The notes: generated from the sequence alone by a model not told the origin. Numbered from the stretch's first letter, positions 34,993 to 45,595 are shown. The stretch is DNA of 64,000 nucleotides from Defluviitalea raffinosedens (GCF_016908775.1 NZ_JAFBEP010000004.1:159022-223021); one strand, 5' to 3'. Numbers and translations: made by a program.

Positions 34993-35634
34993 TTATCTTC
35001 TCTTCAGCAATTCATTGCAAAGGTCTTCCCATTGAACACCTGTTTGCACCATAACAACCATCAAATGATACAGAAGATCAGATATTTCATAAGTAATTTC
35101 TGCTTTGTCATTATTCTTTGATGCAATAATCACTTCTGCAGTTTCTTCTCCTACTTTCTTTAGCATTTTATCAATTCCCTTATCAAAAAGATAATTTGTA
35201 TAAGAACCTTCTTTAGGATTCTTTCTTCTGTCCACTATCACATCATATACTTGTTGTAAGACTTCAAATTTATCTTGATTTTGATCTTTGGCTTCTTTTT
35301 CGACCAATTCATTATTTTTAAGAGAGCGATAAAAGCAAGTACGATTGCCTGTATGGCATGCAGCTCCTATCTGTTCAACTTGGATTAAAATTGCATCTAA
35401 ATCGCAATCAAAAGAAATCTCTTTTACTTTTTGAAAATGTCCGGAAGTTTCCCCTTTAAGCCATAACTTTTGCCTGCTTCGGCTATAATAATGAACATTT
35501 CCAGTTTCTAAAGTTTTTTGCAGTGCTTCTTTATTCATATAAGCAACCATTAGCACTTCTTTTGAATATATGTCTTGAGTAATTGCAGGGACTAATCCCT
35601 GGGCATCATATTTTATATCATCGATGATCTCCAT
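34993..35634 (-). CDS. hisI: Bifunctional phosphoribosyl-AMP cyclohydrolase/phosphoribosyl-ATP pyrophosphatase
   Basis: 213 residues, HisIE fusion catalysing steps 2 and 3 of histidine synthesis. The cyclohydrolase half (1 to about 115) has [22 protein letters not shown], the metal site [13 protein letters not shown] and [11 protein letters not shown]. The pyrophosphatase half (about 120-213) has [15 protein letters not shown] and [18 protein letters not shown] precedes the ATG. Last gene of the histidine operon, 32 bases after hisF. Confidence 0.95.
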   Translation of the reverse strand: MEIIDDIKYDAQGLVPAITQDIYSKEVLMVAYMNKEALQKTLETGNVHYYSRSRQKLWLKGETSGHFQKVKEISFDCDLDAILIQVEQIGAACHTGNRTCFYRSLKNNELVEKEAKDQNQDKFEVLQQVYDVIVDRRKNPKEGSYTNYLFDKGIDKMLKKVGEETAEVIIASKNNDKAEITYEISDLLYHLMVVMVQTGVQWEDLCNELLKRR

Positions 35635-35666
35635 ATTATTCAGTCCTCCTGTTTATAAACTATAAG

Positions 35667-36428
35667 TTATATTCTAACTGGTACATTTTTTCTTTTAAGA
35701 TATTCTTTTAGATCTTTAATTTCCATTTCTTTAAAGTGAAATAAGGAAGCAGCCAATGCTGCATCCGCCCCACCCTCTGTTAATGCCTCATAGAAATGCT
35801 CCATCGTACCTGCTCCACCAGAAGCAATAACAGGAATAGAAACGGCTTGAGAAATAGCTTTGGTTAGCTCTAAATCGTATCCTGCTTTCGTTCCATCACA
35901 ATCCATGCTTGTTAAAAGTATTTCTCCAGCTCCTCTTTTTTCTGCTTCTATTGCCCATTGTACAGCATCTTTTCCAGTATTGACACGACCTCCGTTTAAA
36001 TATACGTCCCAACCAGTATTATCTTTTCTTTTTTTTGCATCAATTGCCACTACAACACATTGATTTCCAAAGCGTTCTGCTGCTTCTGTAATAAGCTCTG
36101 GTCGCTTTAAAGCAGCAGAATTGACAGAAATTTTATCTGCTCCTGCACTTAAAATGTTTCTAAAATCATCGATACTTCTAATACCCCCTCCAACAGTAAG
36201 AGGTATAAATACTTTTTCTGCTGTTTTTGCAACAACATCGATCATAATTCTTCTGTCATCTGATGAAGCAGTAATATCCAAAAACACAATTTCATCTGCC
36301 ATAGCTTCATTGTAAGCTGCAGCAATCTCAACAGGATCTCCTGCATCTACTAAATTTACAAAATTAACACCTTTAACTACCCTTCCATTGTTAACATCTA
36401 AGCAAGGAATGATTCGCTTTGTATGCAT
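35667..36428 (-). CDS. hisF: Imidazole glycerol phosphate synthase cyclase subunit
   Basis: 253 residues, TIM barrel that works with HisH to form imidazole glycerol phosphate and AICAR. Active-site pieces are [20 protein letters not shown] (Asp11 region), [38 protein letters not shown] (catalytic Asp130 region) and [14 protein letters not shown]. The ATG at 36428 (or 36431) follows GAGGTG; a longer frame has no site. It begins just after the hisA stop. Confidence 0.96.
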   Translation of the reverse strand: MHTKRIIPCLDVNNGRVVKGVNFVNLVDAGDPVEIAAAYNEAMADEIVFLDITASSDDRRIMIDVVAKTAEKVFIPLTVGGGIRSIDDFRNILSAGADKISVNSAALKRPELITEAAERFGNQCVVVAIDAKKRKDNTGWDVYLNGGRVNTGKDAVQWAIEAEKRGAGEILLTSMDCDGTKAGYDLELTKAISQAVSIPVIASGGAGTMEHFYEALTEGGADAALAASLFHFKEMEIKDLKEYLKRKNVPVRI

Positions 36429-36432
36429 CATC

Positions 36433-37155
36433 TCACCTCGATTCAAATCGCTGAATTGCCTGTGCTAAGTCTATAGTCCCCTGATAAAGTGCTTTTCCAA
36501 TAATAACGCCTTCTGCACCAATTTGGCTTACCTTCTCTAAATCCGATAAAGCAGCTACCCCTCCAGAAGCAATAATATCCATATCAGTTTTATCAATTAA
36601 ATCTTTCGTAGCTTCAATATTGACGCCACAGAGCATGCCGTCTTTAGAAATGTCGGTATAAATGATCGTTTTAACACCGATTTTTTTCATTTGAAGACAT
36701 AAGTCCACTGCTGATACATCGCTTAATTCTTCCCAACCTTCTACAGCAACTCTACCGTCTTTGGCATCTATTCCAACAACAATTCTCTCAGAACCAAAGA
36801 GCTTGATTGCTTCTCTCACTAAATCCGGGTTTTTAACTGCTGCAGTCCCGATAATCACCCTATTCACTCCTAAAGACAGTCTGTCTTTGATGGAATCAAT
36901 TGATCTGATCCCTCCTCCGGTTTGAACAGGCACATTCATATTTTTAACAATTTCTTTGATGACATTTTTATTGGCCTCTTCTCCTGATAATGCTCCGTCT
37001 AAGTCCACAATATGAATAAATGAAGCTCCTTTTTTTACCCACTCTTTTGCCATATCAACCGGATTATCGCTGTATACTGTTACATGATCAAATCGCCCTT
37101 GAGAAAGTCTTACGCATTTTCCACCTTTTATATCAATCGCTGGATAAATTCTCAT
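36433..37155 (-). CDS. hisA: ProFAR isomerase
   Basis: 240 residues, TIM barrel with [15 protein letters not shown] (catalytic Asp8 region), [38 protein letters not shown] (catalytic Asp in the second half) and [10 protein letters not shown]. The two halves show the same phosphate-binding glycine motif, as usual for this duplicated barrel. The start overlaps the end of hisH by 23 bases. Confidence 0.96.
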   Translation of the reverse strand: MRIYPAIDIKGGKCVRLSQGRFDHVTVYSDNPVDMAKEWVKKGASFIHIVDLDGALSGEEANKNVIKEIVKNMNVPVQTGGGIRSIDSIKDRLSLGVNRVIIGTAAVKNPDLVREAIKLFGSERIVVGIDAKDGRVAVEGWEELSDVSAVDLCLQMKKIGVKTIIYTDISKDGMLCGVNIEATKDLIDKTDMDIIASGGVAALSDLEKVSQIGAEGVIIGKALYQGTIDLAQAIQRFESR

Positions 37156-37756
37156 TCTTTAATCCTCCAAAATTTTTTAATATCTTAAGGCCTATATTAC
37201 CACTTTTTTCAGGATGAAATTGAGTTGCATATATATTTTTATTTTGTGCCGCCACTTGTATTTCCTTGCCATAAAAGGTTGTTGCAGATACAACCGAAGC
37301 ATCCGTTTCCAAGTGATAGGAATGCACAAAGTAAACATAAGGTTCTTCCGGCAGTCCTTCAAATAAGGGTGCTCGTTTTTCAATCTTTAAGGAATTCCAT
37401 CCTATATGAGGAACTTTAACGGTATTAGGAAGCTTTACGATATTTCCTTTTAATAATCCCAACCCCTGATACTCACCATATTCATAACTTTTTTCAAAAA
37501 TCAGGTGCATACCCAGGCAAATTCCTAAGAATGGTTTCCCATCTTCTACTGCCCTATAAATCTCTTCATCCAGTCTTTTTTCCTGTAAAGTTTTAATGGC
37601 ATCACGAAATGCTCCAACCCCCGGAAGAACAACTTGATCTGCTTTACGTATTTCTTCTTTATTTTCAGTAACCTGTGCTTCATATCCTAAAAATTCAAAA
37701 GCTTTCTGGACACTTCTCAGATTTCCCATACCATAATCAATAATTGCAATACTCAT
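37133..37756 (-). CDS. hisH: Imidazole glycerol phosphate synthase glutaminase subunit
   Basis: 207 residues, class I amidotransferase supplying ammonia to HisF. The nucleophile elbow GICLGMHLIFEKS holds the catalytic Cys near residue 78, and the His-Glu pair is in QFHPEKSG near residue 182. The start MSIAIIDYGMGNLRSV at 37756 follows TTGGAGGTG; the 17-codon extension lies in the hisB 3' end. It begins two bases after the hisB stop. Confidence 0.96.
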   Translation of the reverse strand: MSIAIIDYGMGNLRSVQKAFEFLGYEAQVTENKEEIRKADQVVLPGVGAFRDAIKTLQEKRLDEEIYRAVEDGKPFLGICLGMHLIFEKSYEYGEYQGLGLLKGNIVKLPNTVKVPHIGWNSLKIEKRAPLFEGLPEEPYVYFVHSYHLETDASVVSATTFYGKEIQVAAQNKNIYATQFHPEKSGNIGLKILKNFGGLKNENLSSD

Positions 37757-37757
37757 A

Positions 37758-38354
37758 TCACACCTCCAAAATGCCTTTGGTAGAAAGCACTCCCTCAATT
37801 CTGGCATCTAACTGTGTGGCTTCATCCAATGCCTTCCCAAATGCTTTAAACATCGCTTCAATGATGTGATGATTATTTTTTCCGCTTAAGACTTTTATAT
37901 GAACATTCAGTCCTCCATGAATACATACTGCTCTAAAAAACTCTTCCACTATCTCTGTATCCATTTCTCCAACTTTTTCCACAGTAAATTGTGCATCAAA
38001 CCCCAGATATGGGCGGCCAGACAGATCGATGGCGCACAACACCAAAGCATCTTCCATAGGTAAAATCATGGAACCATACCTTTTGATACCTTTTTTATCT
38101 CCCAGAGCTTTAGCAATACACTGTCCCAGAACGATGCCTACATCTTCTATGGTATGATGGCAGTCAACTTCCAAATCCCCTTTGGCTTCAACATTTAAAT
38201 CGATGAATCCATGTCTGGATATATGAGTTAACATATGGTCAAAAAAACCAATACCCGTTTTTATATGAGAGATCCCCGAACCGTATAAATTGATAGACAT
38301 TTTAATATCTGTTTCGTTAGTTTTTCTATGAACCTGAGCTTTTCTTTCAAGCAT
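37758..38354 (-). CDS. hisB: Imidazoleglycerol-phosphate dehydratase
   Basis: 198 residues, monofunctional dehydratase without the phosphatase domain found in enterobacteria. Manganese-binding motifs are GFFDHMLTHISRHG, DCHHTIEDVGIVLG, GGLNVHIKVLSGKNNHHIIEAMFKA. AAAGGAG precedes the ATG. It lies between hisC and hisH with 50- and 2-base gaps. Because no phosphatase domain is fused here, histidinol-phosphate must be dephosphorylated by a gene elsewhere. Confidence 0.96.
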   Translation of the reverse strand: MLERKAQVHRKTNETDIKMSINLYGSGISHIKTGIGFFDHMLTHISRHGFIDLNVEAKGDLEVDCHHTIEDVGIVLGQCIAKALGDKKGIKRYGSMILPMEDALVLCAIDLSGRPYLGFDAQFTVEKVGEMDTEIVEEFFRAVCIHGGLNVHIKVLSGKNNHHIIEAMFKAFGKALDEATQLDARIEGVLSTKGILEV

Positions 38355-38404
38355 TTTATATTCTCCTTTACTGATCTCATAGAATTTACCGACACTTACC
38401 TGAT

Positions 38405-39460
38405 CTAAATGATGATGCTTTTTAAAACCTTCAATAATTTTTCGTTTTGTTCTTTAGTTCCTACAGTAATCCTAAGTAATAACGTTCCTTCACAGACACC
38501 AAAGGAACGCACAAAGATTTCTTTTTTCTCTAATTGATTGGCCAGCTCAGAATTCTGAGTTTCAATTAAGATAAAATTGGCATCAGAATCAAAAACTTTA
38601 ATATTGGGAATTTTTCTTAATTCCTTGATTAAATACTCTCGTTCAGTTTTAAGGTAATCTATTCTTTCTCGATTGACTTTTTCGTCTTGTAATACCCATG
38701 TTGCTATTTTTTGAGAAAGCACATTGAGATTATAAGGGGGTTTCGTTAAATAGATAGCATCTATGATCTCCCTGTCTCCAATACCATATCCTACTCTAAG
38801 GCCCGCCAATCCATAGGCTTTTGAGAAAGTTCTAAAGACTACCATGTGAGGATATTTCTCTATAAGAGGAATCATAGTTTCATTAGAAAATTCGCCATAA
38901 GCTTCATCAATAAGAATAGGACATTTCACATTTTGGGCAATTTCCTCAATTTGCCTGGTTGGAAGCAGATTACCTGTAGGATTATTTGGAGTGCATAAAA
39001 TGAGTATTTTAGAATTGTACTTATTACACGTTTTAATGATCTCGGAAACAGGATAGGTATAATCCTCATTCAATTTAACTTCTATCGGTACCCCGTGATT
39101 TAAAATAGTTGTGGAGCGATACATGCTGAACGAAGGATCAGGTATTACAACCCTGTCCCCCGGTTCCAGAAACACTTTCATCATACAGTCAATAAGCTGG
39201 TCTGAACCTACTCCACAGATTACATTTTCCACATTAACTTTCCAAAAAGAAGCCAGAGCTTCTCTTAATTCTGTCGAATCCGTGTCCGGATAGAGGTTGA
39301 GATTTTCTTCCTTTTCAATCCATTGGATCAATTTACTTTTTACATTCTCACTTAGAGAAAAAGGACTTTCATTGGCATCCAACTTAATCTTCTGAGGTCT
39401 GAATGCTGCATGATAGGGTTTAAATTCTCTCAGCTCTTTCCTTATATAGTCTTTAAGCAT
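38405..39460 (-). CDS. hisC: Histidinol-phosphate aminotransferase
   Basis: 351 residues, PLP-dependent fold type I. Motifs are KLDANESPFSLS, CTPNNPTGNLLP, ILIDEAYGEF and the PLP lysine in FRTFSKAYGLAGLRVGYGIG. The start is taken as ATG 39460, inside the hisD stop region (eight-base overlap), with GTGAGG upstream; the alternative TTG at 39466 adds two residues. It converts imidazole acetol phosphate to histidinol phosphate. Confidence 0.95.
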   Translation of the reverse strand: MLKDYIRKELREFKPYHAAFRPQKIKLDANESPFSLSENVKSKLIQWIEKEENLNLYPDTDSTELREALASFWKVNVENVICGVGSDQLIDCMMKVFLEPGDRVVIPDPSFSMYRSTTILNHGVPIEVKLNEDYTYPVSEIIKTCNKYNSKILILCTPNNPTGNLLPTRQIEEIAQNVKCPILIDEAYGEFSNETMIPLIEKYPHMVVFRTFSKAYGLAGLRVGYGIGDREIIDAIYLTKPPYNLNVLSQKIATWVLQDEKVNRERIDYLKTEREYLIKELRKIPNIKVFDSDANFILIETQNSELANQLEKKEIFVRSFGVCEGTLLLRITVGTKEQNEKLLKVLKSIII

Positions 39461-40751
39461 TTTCAAACCTCACTCTCACTGAATTCGCATGAGCCGTTAA
39501 TGCTTCAGCTTCTGCAAAAATAATGATATCATCACTTAGTTCTTTTAAAGCCTCTTGCGGAAAGAAGATCACACTGGATTTTTTCATAAAATCATCTACA
39601 TTAAGAGGAGAGAAAAATTTAGCTGTTCCACTGGTAGGAAGAACATGGTTAGGCCCTGCCATATAGTCCCCTAGAGGCTCTGGCGAATAATGTCCTAAAA
39701 AGATTGCCCCTGCATTTTTAATTTTAGGCAGTAAAGAAAGTGCCTCCCTGGTGCAGACTTCCAAATGTTCTGGTGCAATCTTATTGCTGATTTCTATGGC
39801 TTCATCTATGGTATTAACGATGATAATAGCCCCAAAATCTTTTAAAGAGTTTGTGATAATTTCTTTTCGAGAAAGCTTTTCTGTTTGTCGAATCAATTCA
39901 TCTTTTACAGCATAAGCTAATTCCTTACTGGTTGTTACAAGAATGGATGAAGCCAATTCGTCATGCTCTGCCTGGGATAACAAATCTGCAGCAACGAATA
40001 CTGGATTTGCACTGTCATCTGCCACCACCAGAATTTCACTGGGCCCTGCGATGGAATCAATACTTACATGGCCAAATACAGTTCTTTTAGCCAGAGTGAC
40101 AAAAATGTTTCCGGGTCCTACAATCTTATCAACCTTAGGAATGGTTTCTGTTCCGAAAGCCAGGGCTGCAACTGCCTGAGCTCCTCCTATCTTATATATT
40201 TCTGTAACACCACTGATCTTAGCAGCTACTAATACGCCTGGATTAACACTACCATCTTTTTGAGGAGGAGTTACCATTACAATTCTTTTTACTCCTGCAA
40301 CCTGTGCCGGAATAACATTCATAAGTACTGAAGAAGGATAGGCAGCTTTACCTCCGGGTACATATACTCCAACGCTTTCCATAGGCATTACCATTTGACC
40401 TAATATGGTTCCTTTTTCATCCGGTGCAATCCAACTGTTTCCTTTTTGTTTTTCGTGAAAAGATCTAACCCTGTCAGCTGCTTTTTGAAGAATGGATATT
40501 AATTTTTCATCCAGTTTTTTATAAGCTTCCTGAATTTCATCTTCTGTGACTTTGATCGTTTGGGATGTCAAAGATACTTGATCAAATTGACGAGTATAGT
40601 CTAAAACTGCTTCATCCTTATTATTGCGTACATTGTCTATGATATCATCCACTATATCCTGTACATTTTTAAAATTCAGCTGGGATCTTTTCAACAATTC
40701 CTCTATAAAAATTTCAGCTTTATAATCCTGATTATCTATTATTCTTATCAT
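39453..40751 (-). CDS. hisD: Histidinol dehydrogenase
   Basis: 432 residues, zinc enzyme catalysing the last two oxidations to histidine with NAD. Motifs are [59 protein letters not shown] and [24 protein letters not shown]. Length is normal. It lies nine bases after hisG and overlaps hisC. The Gln-His zinc ligand region SQAEH and the catalytic Glu-His APEHLE are intact. Confidence 0.97.
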   Translation of the reverse strand: MIRIIDNQDYKAEIFIEELLKRSQLNFKNVQDIVDDIIDNVRNNKDEAVLDYTRQFDQVSLTSQTIKVTEDEIQEAYKKLDEKLISILQKAADRVRSFHEKQKGNSWIAPDEKGTILGQMVMPMESVGVYVPGGKAAYPSSVLMNVIPAQVAGVKRIVMVTPPQKDGSVNPGVLVAAKISGVTEIYKIGGAQAVAALAFGTETIPKVDKIVGPGNIFVTLAKRTVFGHVSIDSIAGPSEILVVADDSANPVFVAADLLSQAEHDELASSILVTTSKELAYAVKDELIRQTEKLSRKEIITNSLKDFGAIIIVNTIDEAIEISNKIAPEHLEVCTREALSLLPKIKNAGAIFLGHYSPEPLGDYMAGPNHVLPTSGTAKFFSPLNVDDFMKKSSVIFFPQEALKELSDDIIIFAEAEALTAHANSVRVRFENA

Positions 40752-40760
40752 TTTCTCACC

Positions 40761-41402
40761 CTATTCATTGATTACTTTTTTTGCTTTTTCAATAAGATCA
40801 GTTATTCGATCGTATTCCATTTTCATGCTTACACGATTGACCACCATTCTGGCAGATAAAGGACATATCTCTTCTAACACAAATAACCCGTTTTCCTTTA
40901 AAGTACTTCCAGTTTCAACGATATCAACGATCACTTCTGCCAATCCAACAATAGGCGCCAATTCTACAGAACCGTTTAGTTTAATGATTTCTACAGTTTG
41001 CTGCTTTTTATGATAAAAATAATCACTGGCTATATTGGGATATTTGGTGGCTACCCGCAATAAATCCTGACCGCTTTCCAATTTTTCTTTCATTTCTTTT
41101 GGACCTGCTACAACCATACGACATTTCCCAAAGCCTAAATTGAGTACTTCATATAAATTCCTTTTTTCTTCTAACAGGGTGTCTTTTCCTACCACCCCTA
41201 TATCTGCTGCCCCGTATTCTACATATGTAGGTACATCCGTAGCCTTTGCCAAAAAGAATTTGAGTTTTAATTCTTCGTTAGTAAAAATTAATTTTCTCGA
41301 TTTTTCTTTCATTTCCTCGCAAGTAAAACCAATAGACTCAAGTAGTTCCATGGTTTTATCCGCTAATCTTCCTTTGGCCAGGGCAAATGTTAAGTATCTC
41401 AT
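40761..41402 (-). CDS. hisG: ATP phosphoribosyltransferase, short form
   Basis: 213 residues. First enzyme of the pathway. It is the short HisG, lacking the C-terminal regulatory domain of about 80 residues, and therefore depends on HisZ for activity and feedback control. Motifs are [43 protein letters not shown] and the PRPP site [28 protein letters not shown]. The ATG overlaps the hisZ stop by four bases, giving balanced synthesis of the two partners. Confidence 0.97.
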   Translation of the reverse strand: MRYLTFALAKGRLADKTMELLESIGFTCEEMKEKSRKLIFTNEELKLKFFLAKATDVPTYVEYGAADIGVVGKDTLLEEKRNLYEVLNLGFGKCRMVVAGPKEMKEKLESGQDLLRVATKYPNIASDYFYHKKQQTVEIIKLNGSVELAPIVGLAEVIVDIVETGSTLKENGLFVLEEICPLSARMVVNRVSMKMEYDRITDLIEKAKKVINE

Positions 41403-42676
41403 TCAGTCTCCCCCTTATCTGCCTTTTGAATCAATTCTTCCACAGTCGTCCTTATGGTTTGATTAGTCATTAAGTTAATAAGCTGTACATTTTGATCATC
41501 TTCAAAGTATAATATTCCTCCTATGTTCTTTGAGCGGGCATACTTTTTATTTTGTTCTATATCTTCATGAATTAAACTATTTTCAATATACATGCCCTGG
41601 CTTCTAAGGAGGTCTCCAGTCATTAATGCTTGCTTCCTTCCTTTTGGTTCATAAACCAGAAGGGTATCTACTTTCCAGACAGGTATCTCTATTTTTTGCC
41701 TGTTAATGGCATTCATAAGTTGTTCTACAGTAATTCCAAAGCCTACTGCAGGACAATCTCTCCCAAATTCTCCAACCAGTCCGTCATAGCGCCCTCCCTC
41801 TAAAATCGTAAAACCTGTTCCATAAGTGTATCCTCTAAAAATAATTCCTGTATAATAATTGCTTCTGCTGACCATTCCAAGATCAAATGAGATATATTTC
41901 TCAACACCATAATCACACAAAATCTCATAAACTCTTTTTAATTTTTCCAAAGCTTCTTTTGATCTTGAATTATTGGTTAAGTTCTTTGTTTTTTCTATAA
42001 CATCTATTGAGCCACAAAGTTTAGGCAAATCCAAAAACAGTTGTTTTAAGTCAGAAGCAATAGGAAATTGCTCTATAAACTCTTCTACTCCAATAAAATC
42101 TTTATTTTCAATTAATTGTCTGATCTCTTCTTCCTCTTCTGCACTTAAACCAGCCTCTTCTAATACCCCTTTAAAAAAATCTATCTGACCTAAATCAATT
42201 TGAAACTCATTAAGTCCTGCTGCACTTAAGCTGTTGACCGCCAAAGCAATGACCTCTGCATCGGCTTCATCAGAATTCATTCCCAACAATTCTACTCCTG
42301 CCTGAGAAAACTCTCTTGTCTTTCCCTGATAACTTTCATTATATCGAAATGCCTTATCAATATAACAAAGACGGATAGGTTTTGATTCATCTTTCAGTGT
42401 CGTAGCAGCCATTCTGGCAATAGGAGGTGTCATATCAGGTCTTAGAGCCAGAATTGCTCCTTCTCTGTCAAAAAACTTATACATATGTTTCTGCTGAATC
42501 TTACCATTATCCTCTGAAAAAACATCATAATACTCAAAAGTAGGCGTTTGGACATTATAATATCCATATCTGTTAAAAACAGATTCAATCCTTCTCTCGA
42601 TTTCTATCTTTTTAGCACATTCTCGGGGAAGCAAATCTCTGACTCCCTCTGGCGTATGAAGTCTATAATCTTTCAC
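41399..42676 (-). CDS. hisZ: ATP phosphoribosyltransferase regulatory subunit
   Basis: 425 residues, a HisRS paralogue without tRNA charging activity. It keeps the class II fold ([66 protein letters not shown]) but shows no convincing histidine-A signature or full anticodon domain. It partners with the short HisG encoded next. The start is GTG at 42676 with AGGAGGG upstream; the same leader contains a small ACTGAT/ATCAGT hairpin. First gene of the operon. Confidence 0.93.
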   Translation of the reverse strand: MKDYRLHTPEGVRDLLPRECAKKIEIERRIESVFNRYGYYNVQTPTFEYYDVFSEDNGKIQQKHMYKFFDREGAILALRPDMTPPIARMAATTLKDESKPIRLCYIDKAFRYNESYQGKTREFSQAGVELLGMNSDEADAEVIALAVNSLSAAGLNEFQIDLGQIDFFKGVLEEAGLSAEEEEEIRQLIENKDFIGVEEFIEQFPIASDLKQLFLDLPKLCGSIDVIEKTKNLTNNSRSKEALEKLKRVYEILCDYGVEKYISFDLGMVSRSNYYTGIIFRGYTYGTGFTILEGGRYDGLVGEFGRDCPAVGFGITVEQLMNAINRQKIEIPVWKVDTLLVYEPKGRKQALMTGDLLRSQGMYIENSLIHEDIEQNKKYARSKNIGGILYFEDDQNVQLINLMTNQTIRTTVEELIQKADKGETE

Positions 42677-42741
42677 AGTAGCCCTCCTTTACTGATGCAT
42701 CTCTTTATCAGTGTGAAGTTATAAATTAATAAATTACAAAC

Positions 42742-42770
42742 ATTATATAACTAAATAGATATTTTGTCAA
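42742..42770 (-). promoter_or_regulatory. Consensus promoter of the histidine operon
   Basis: TTGACA (42765-42770), 17 bases, TATAAT (42742-42747) on the minus strand. The leader of about 60 bases has no His-codon-rich peptide, T-box or terminator, so the operon appears to be controlled at initiation or through HisZ-HisG feedback. Confidence 0.9.
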
Positions 42771-42855
42771 TTTTTTCTTATATAAGAAATCGAGTTCTTT
42801 TCATTTGTGAAATAAAAATTTAGGTATTTGGAAGTAGGATAAGTTTTTTTGCAAA

Positions 42856-42890
42856 ATAATAAAATCGCCCGGTGGGCGACTTTATTATGA
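42856..42890 (-). terminator. Terminator of udk
   Basis: AATAAA-TCGCCC (to 42870) and GGGCGA-TTTATT (from 42874) form a stem followed on the minus strand by TTTTATTATTTTG. Confidence 0.8.
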
Positions 42891-42914
42891 TTATTATTCA
42901 ATTTACAATAACTT

Positions 42915-43535
42915 TTACTCATGAGACAGGAAAGTTTTAATTTTATCTATAATCATAGAAAGTGCAACACTGTTAAATCCACCTTCAGGAATAATAACAT
43001 CGGCATTCTTCTTACTGGGTTCAACAAATTCTTCGTGCATCGGTTTTACAGTTGTGAGATATTGATTGATGACTGAATCTAAATCTCTTCCTCTTTCCTT
43101 TACATCCCTTAAAAGTCTTCGAATCAGTCGTACATCTGCATCCGTATCAACGAAAATTTTAATATCCATTAAACTTAACAACTCTTTATTTTCGAAAATT
43201 AAAATTCCCTCTACAATAATTACTTTTGCCGGTGTAATATGTACCGTTTCTTTTGTTCTTGTATGCTCCACAAAAGAGTAGGAAGGGCGGTCTATGCTTT
43301 CTCCATTTTTTAGTCTTTTTATATGAGAGACCATCAGTGCTGTATCAAAAGCATTGGGATGATCATAATTTAATTTTTTTCTTTCTTCCAGAGGCAAATG
43401 ATCATTAGACTTATAATAATGGTCATGACTAATTGTAACGACTTCATTATTAAATTCTTCTTTTAATCGATTGACTAAAGTTGTTTTACCAGATCCCGTT
43501 CCCCCGGCTACACCAATAACAATTACATTCCCCAT
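42915..43535 (-). CDS. udk: Uridine kinase
   Basis: 206 residues, phosphorylates uridine and cytidine in pyrimidine salvage. The P-loop GVAGGTGSGKTTL is at the N-terminus, with ISHDHYYK, LNYDHPNAFDTALM (substrate binding) and VIIVEGILIFEN (Walker B region). A lid motif RRLLRDVKERGRD lies near residue 136. GAGGAGAG precedes the ATG at 43535; a TTG five codons upstream lies inside the ribosome site. It is a single-gene unit. Confidence 0.96.
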   Translation of the reverse strand: MGNVIVIGVAGGTGSGKTTLVNRLKEEFNNEVVTISHDHYYKSNDHLPLEERKKLNYDHPNAFDTALMVSHIKRLKNGESIDRPSYSFVEHTRTKETVHITPAKVIIVEGILIFENKELLSLMDIKIFVDTDADVRLIRRLLRDVKERGRDLDSVINQYLTTVKPMHEEFVEPSKKNADVIIPEGGFNSVALSMIIDKIKTFLSHE

Positions 43536-43689
43536 AATTTCTCTCCTCAATAGTTTTATGATTTAAATGTCTTCTCTATTATATATAAATTTCTTCTGCA
43601 TTAAAAGATATTTATTTGCAGGAATGAAATTTATTTTTATCCAATATTCATACTCTATATTGCAAAATGACTTAAAGATTTTTAAAATA

Positions 43690-43726
43690 AAAAAGATATA
43701 TAAGGATAATAGCTTCCTTATATACC
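43690..43726 (-). terminator. Terminator of the GH26-like lipoprotein gene
   Basis: TATATAAGGA (43697-43706) pairs with TCCTTATATA (43715-43724) and is followed on the minus strand by TCTTTTTTATTTT. The gene's stop codon lies inside the stem. Confidence 0.8.
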
Positions 43727-45004
43727 TTTTTCTTGAATCTTAATTTGATTATTCTTGGAATCAATATACATATTAAAGTTACTGCCCTCTATCAAGTTTT
43801 CTAATGAATAATATGCATTCTGATTCACCCAGATTGGTTTTTCTTCATCGATCTCAAATCCCATGTCATTCCATTCATATTTTATAACTTTTTCGGAAAT
43901 ATATATTTTTTCATTTTGCTTATAAATAGGATAGTAGCTGACAATCCACTGCTTTTCTACGGCAGATGTAGTTTGGATGTCAAGGGAATCAATAAAGTAA
44001 TGATCCTTCAAGGCTTTTTTATAAGCTTCTGTCAGTTGGCTCTCACCAGTAATTTTAAAATTGTCTTGTCCCATTCCATCAGGAGCAACCTCAATATTGT
44101 CAAAATCCATATAGTTTATGCCTTTAATTTGAGGATAATGAGTTCTTATAGTATTATAAAGGGTAGTAATTTTTTGAGCTGCTTCGTCTATGTAATATCC
44201 ATGGTCTTTGTTGGAATAATGGGATATTCCCAGCTGCGAAATCATCATTGGTTTTTTCCCTTGAAAAGTATAATAAATATAATCTATATCTTCAAATACA
44301 TTTCTGTCATTCTTTTCATTACGAATATAAATTGAATCATAAACATCTATACCTATCCAGTCCACCGCTTCATCTCCAGGATAATATGTCAAGCTGTCTT
44401 TGCAATTTTCCAAATTGACGCTCCATATAAAAGCTACATTGGGAGCATATTCTTTAAAAGTTTTCCTTGCTTTTAGAAAGAAGTCTTTGTATTCTTTCGG
44501 GTTGTCGTATTGATGTGGATTAGGATAAAACTGAACAAACATAGGAATGAAATAATAGCCGAATTCTTTTGCGGTTTCTTCCAACAAATAATCCTGATAG
44601 GGAAAATCTTTTGAAGGAGGTTGTAAAATAATGCATGGCGTCTTCATACGAGACGTACACTCTAAAACCCATTCAATCGGAAAAATAGCACCTAATCTCA
44701 TATTTCTTAAATAAATAGCGTGACTGATTTCAGTAATTTTTTCGAAAGTTTCAATGTCAAAATTAATATCGGAATTTGATAAAATATAAGCCCCCAGATA
44801 GCAGCCTTCTTTAGGCTCATATAAACTGAGCGGTCTTGAAATACTCCTGTAAAGTTTATAATCGGTTATTTCAATAATCGCCTGAGCTGCTGATACTTCT
44901 TTTTCTTCTGTATCAGTTATAGGCGCGTTATCTTTTTTTGATGTACTGCAACTTGTTAAGAATAAAAATAAAAAGATCATCATATGAGAAAGTTTCAGCT
45001 TCAC
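43718..45004 (-). CDS. GH26-like lipoprotein with C-terminal copper-amine-oxidase-like domain
   Basis: 428 residues. Residues 1-18 are a lipoprotein signal ending FLFLTSC. The central part (about 60-320) reads as a TIM barrel of the GH26/mannanase-like group: FIWSVNLENC, YYPGDEAVDWIGIDVYDS, KKPMMISQLGISH (a Gln where the nucleophilic Glu is expected) and GINYMDFDN. The C-terminal stretch resembles a copper amine oxidase N-terminal repeat (YEWNDMGFEIDEEKPIWVN). Catalytic activity is doubtful because of the Gln. The GTG at 45004 follows AAGGAAGGG; an upstream GTG at 45022 is possible. Confidence 0.65.
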   Translation of the reverse strand: MKLKLSHMMIFLFLFLTSCSTSKKDNAPITDTEEKEVSAAQAIIEITDYKLYRSISRPLSLYEPKEGCYLGAYILSNSDINFDIETFEKITEISHAIYLRNMRLGAIFPIEWVLECTSRMKTPCIILQPPSKDFPYQDYLLEETAKEFGYYFIPMFVQFYPNPHQYDNPKEYKDFFLKARKTFKEYAPNVAFIWSVNLENCKDSLTYYPGDEAVDWIGIDVYDSIYIRNEKNDRNVFEDIDYIYYTFQGKKPMMISQLGISHYSNKDHGYYIDEAAQKITTLYNTIRTHYPQIKGINYMDFDNIEVAPDGMGQDNFKITGESQLTEAYKKALKDHYFIDSLDIQTTSAVEKQWIVSYYPIYKQNEKIYISEKVIKYEWNDMGFEIDEEKPIWVNQNAYYSLENLIEGSNFNMYIDSKNNQIKIQEKGI

Positions 45005-45043
45005 ACAAATCCCTTCCTTCACATGATATCTTTTCCATTTATA

Positions 45044-45595
45044 TTATTTTTTATTCCTATTTTGCTTTTTTCCTACAAGATATGTGTTCAATGCCTCGAG
45101 ATAGTGAATATAGGCTCCTCCTTTACTGAATATTTCTAATTCCTTCGGAAATGCTTCATAAGGAATGGATTTTCTTCCTCCCTCCTGAGCCCTGTCCCAG
45201 TATTTTTTCAATATTTCAAAGGGCAACATGAAATACTGATCGTATTCGATAAAGTAAACCAGCAGAAATGCTACGCCGTCTTGTTTTTGAAAATCTTCCA
45301 TGAACAGAATTTGATGAGGGTGAATATTCTGTATAGGCAAGCTTTTCTTGCTTGTCTCTTTTGCATCAAAACATATTGGAATGCTCTGTACAACCCCAAT
45401 ATAGTCTACGGTACTTTTTTGGTCAAAATATGCTAAAGTGATGGTTCTGCTTTTTTGATCAATTTGAATAGGTTTAATTGGGGTAGGCACTTTTTGAATC
45501 ACTGCCAAGCCCCTTGACCTATATCTTTCATTGGTAAAATTAATCAGTTCTTCTAATGTACTTCCTCTTAAACCTCTGGTGTTCCAGTATCCCAT
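45044..45595 (-). CDS. recU: Holliday junction resolvase
   Basis: 183 residues, RecU family nuclease that cuts four-way junctions in recombination repair and segregation. Recognisable parts are NTRGLRGSTLEELINFTNE, the catalytic strand region STVDYIGVVQSIPICFDAKET (Asp, then Glu and Lys) and HPHQILFMEDFQKQDGVAFLLV. The usual pbp1/ponA neighbour is absent. It is transcribed away from the solenoid gene at 45704. The ATG is followed by a normal RecU N-terminus with a shortened tail. Confidence 0.92.
   Translation of the reverse strand: MGYWNTRGLRGSTLEELINFTNERYRSRGLAVIQKVPTPIKPIQIDQKSRTITLAYFDQKSTVDYIGVVQSIPICFDAKETSKKSLPIQNIHPHQILFMEDFQKQDGVAFLLVYFIEYDQYFMLPFEILKKYWDRAQEGGRKSIPYEAFPKELEIFSKGGAYIHYLEALNTYLVGKKQNRNKK

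Noticed and set aside
42677..42742. Histidine attenuator or T-box before hisZ
   Set aside because: The 60-base leader has no run of His codons, no T-box sequence and no terminator, only a small hairpin.
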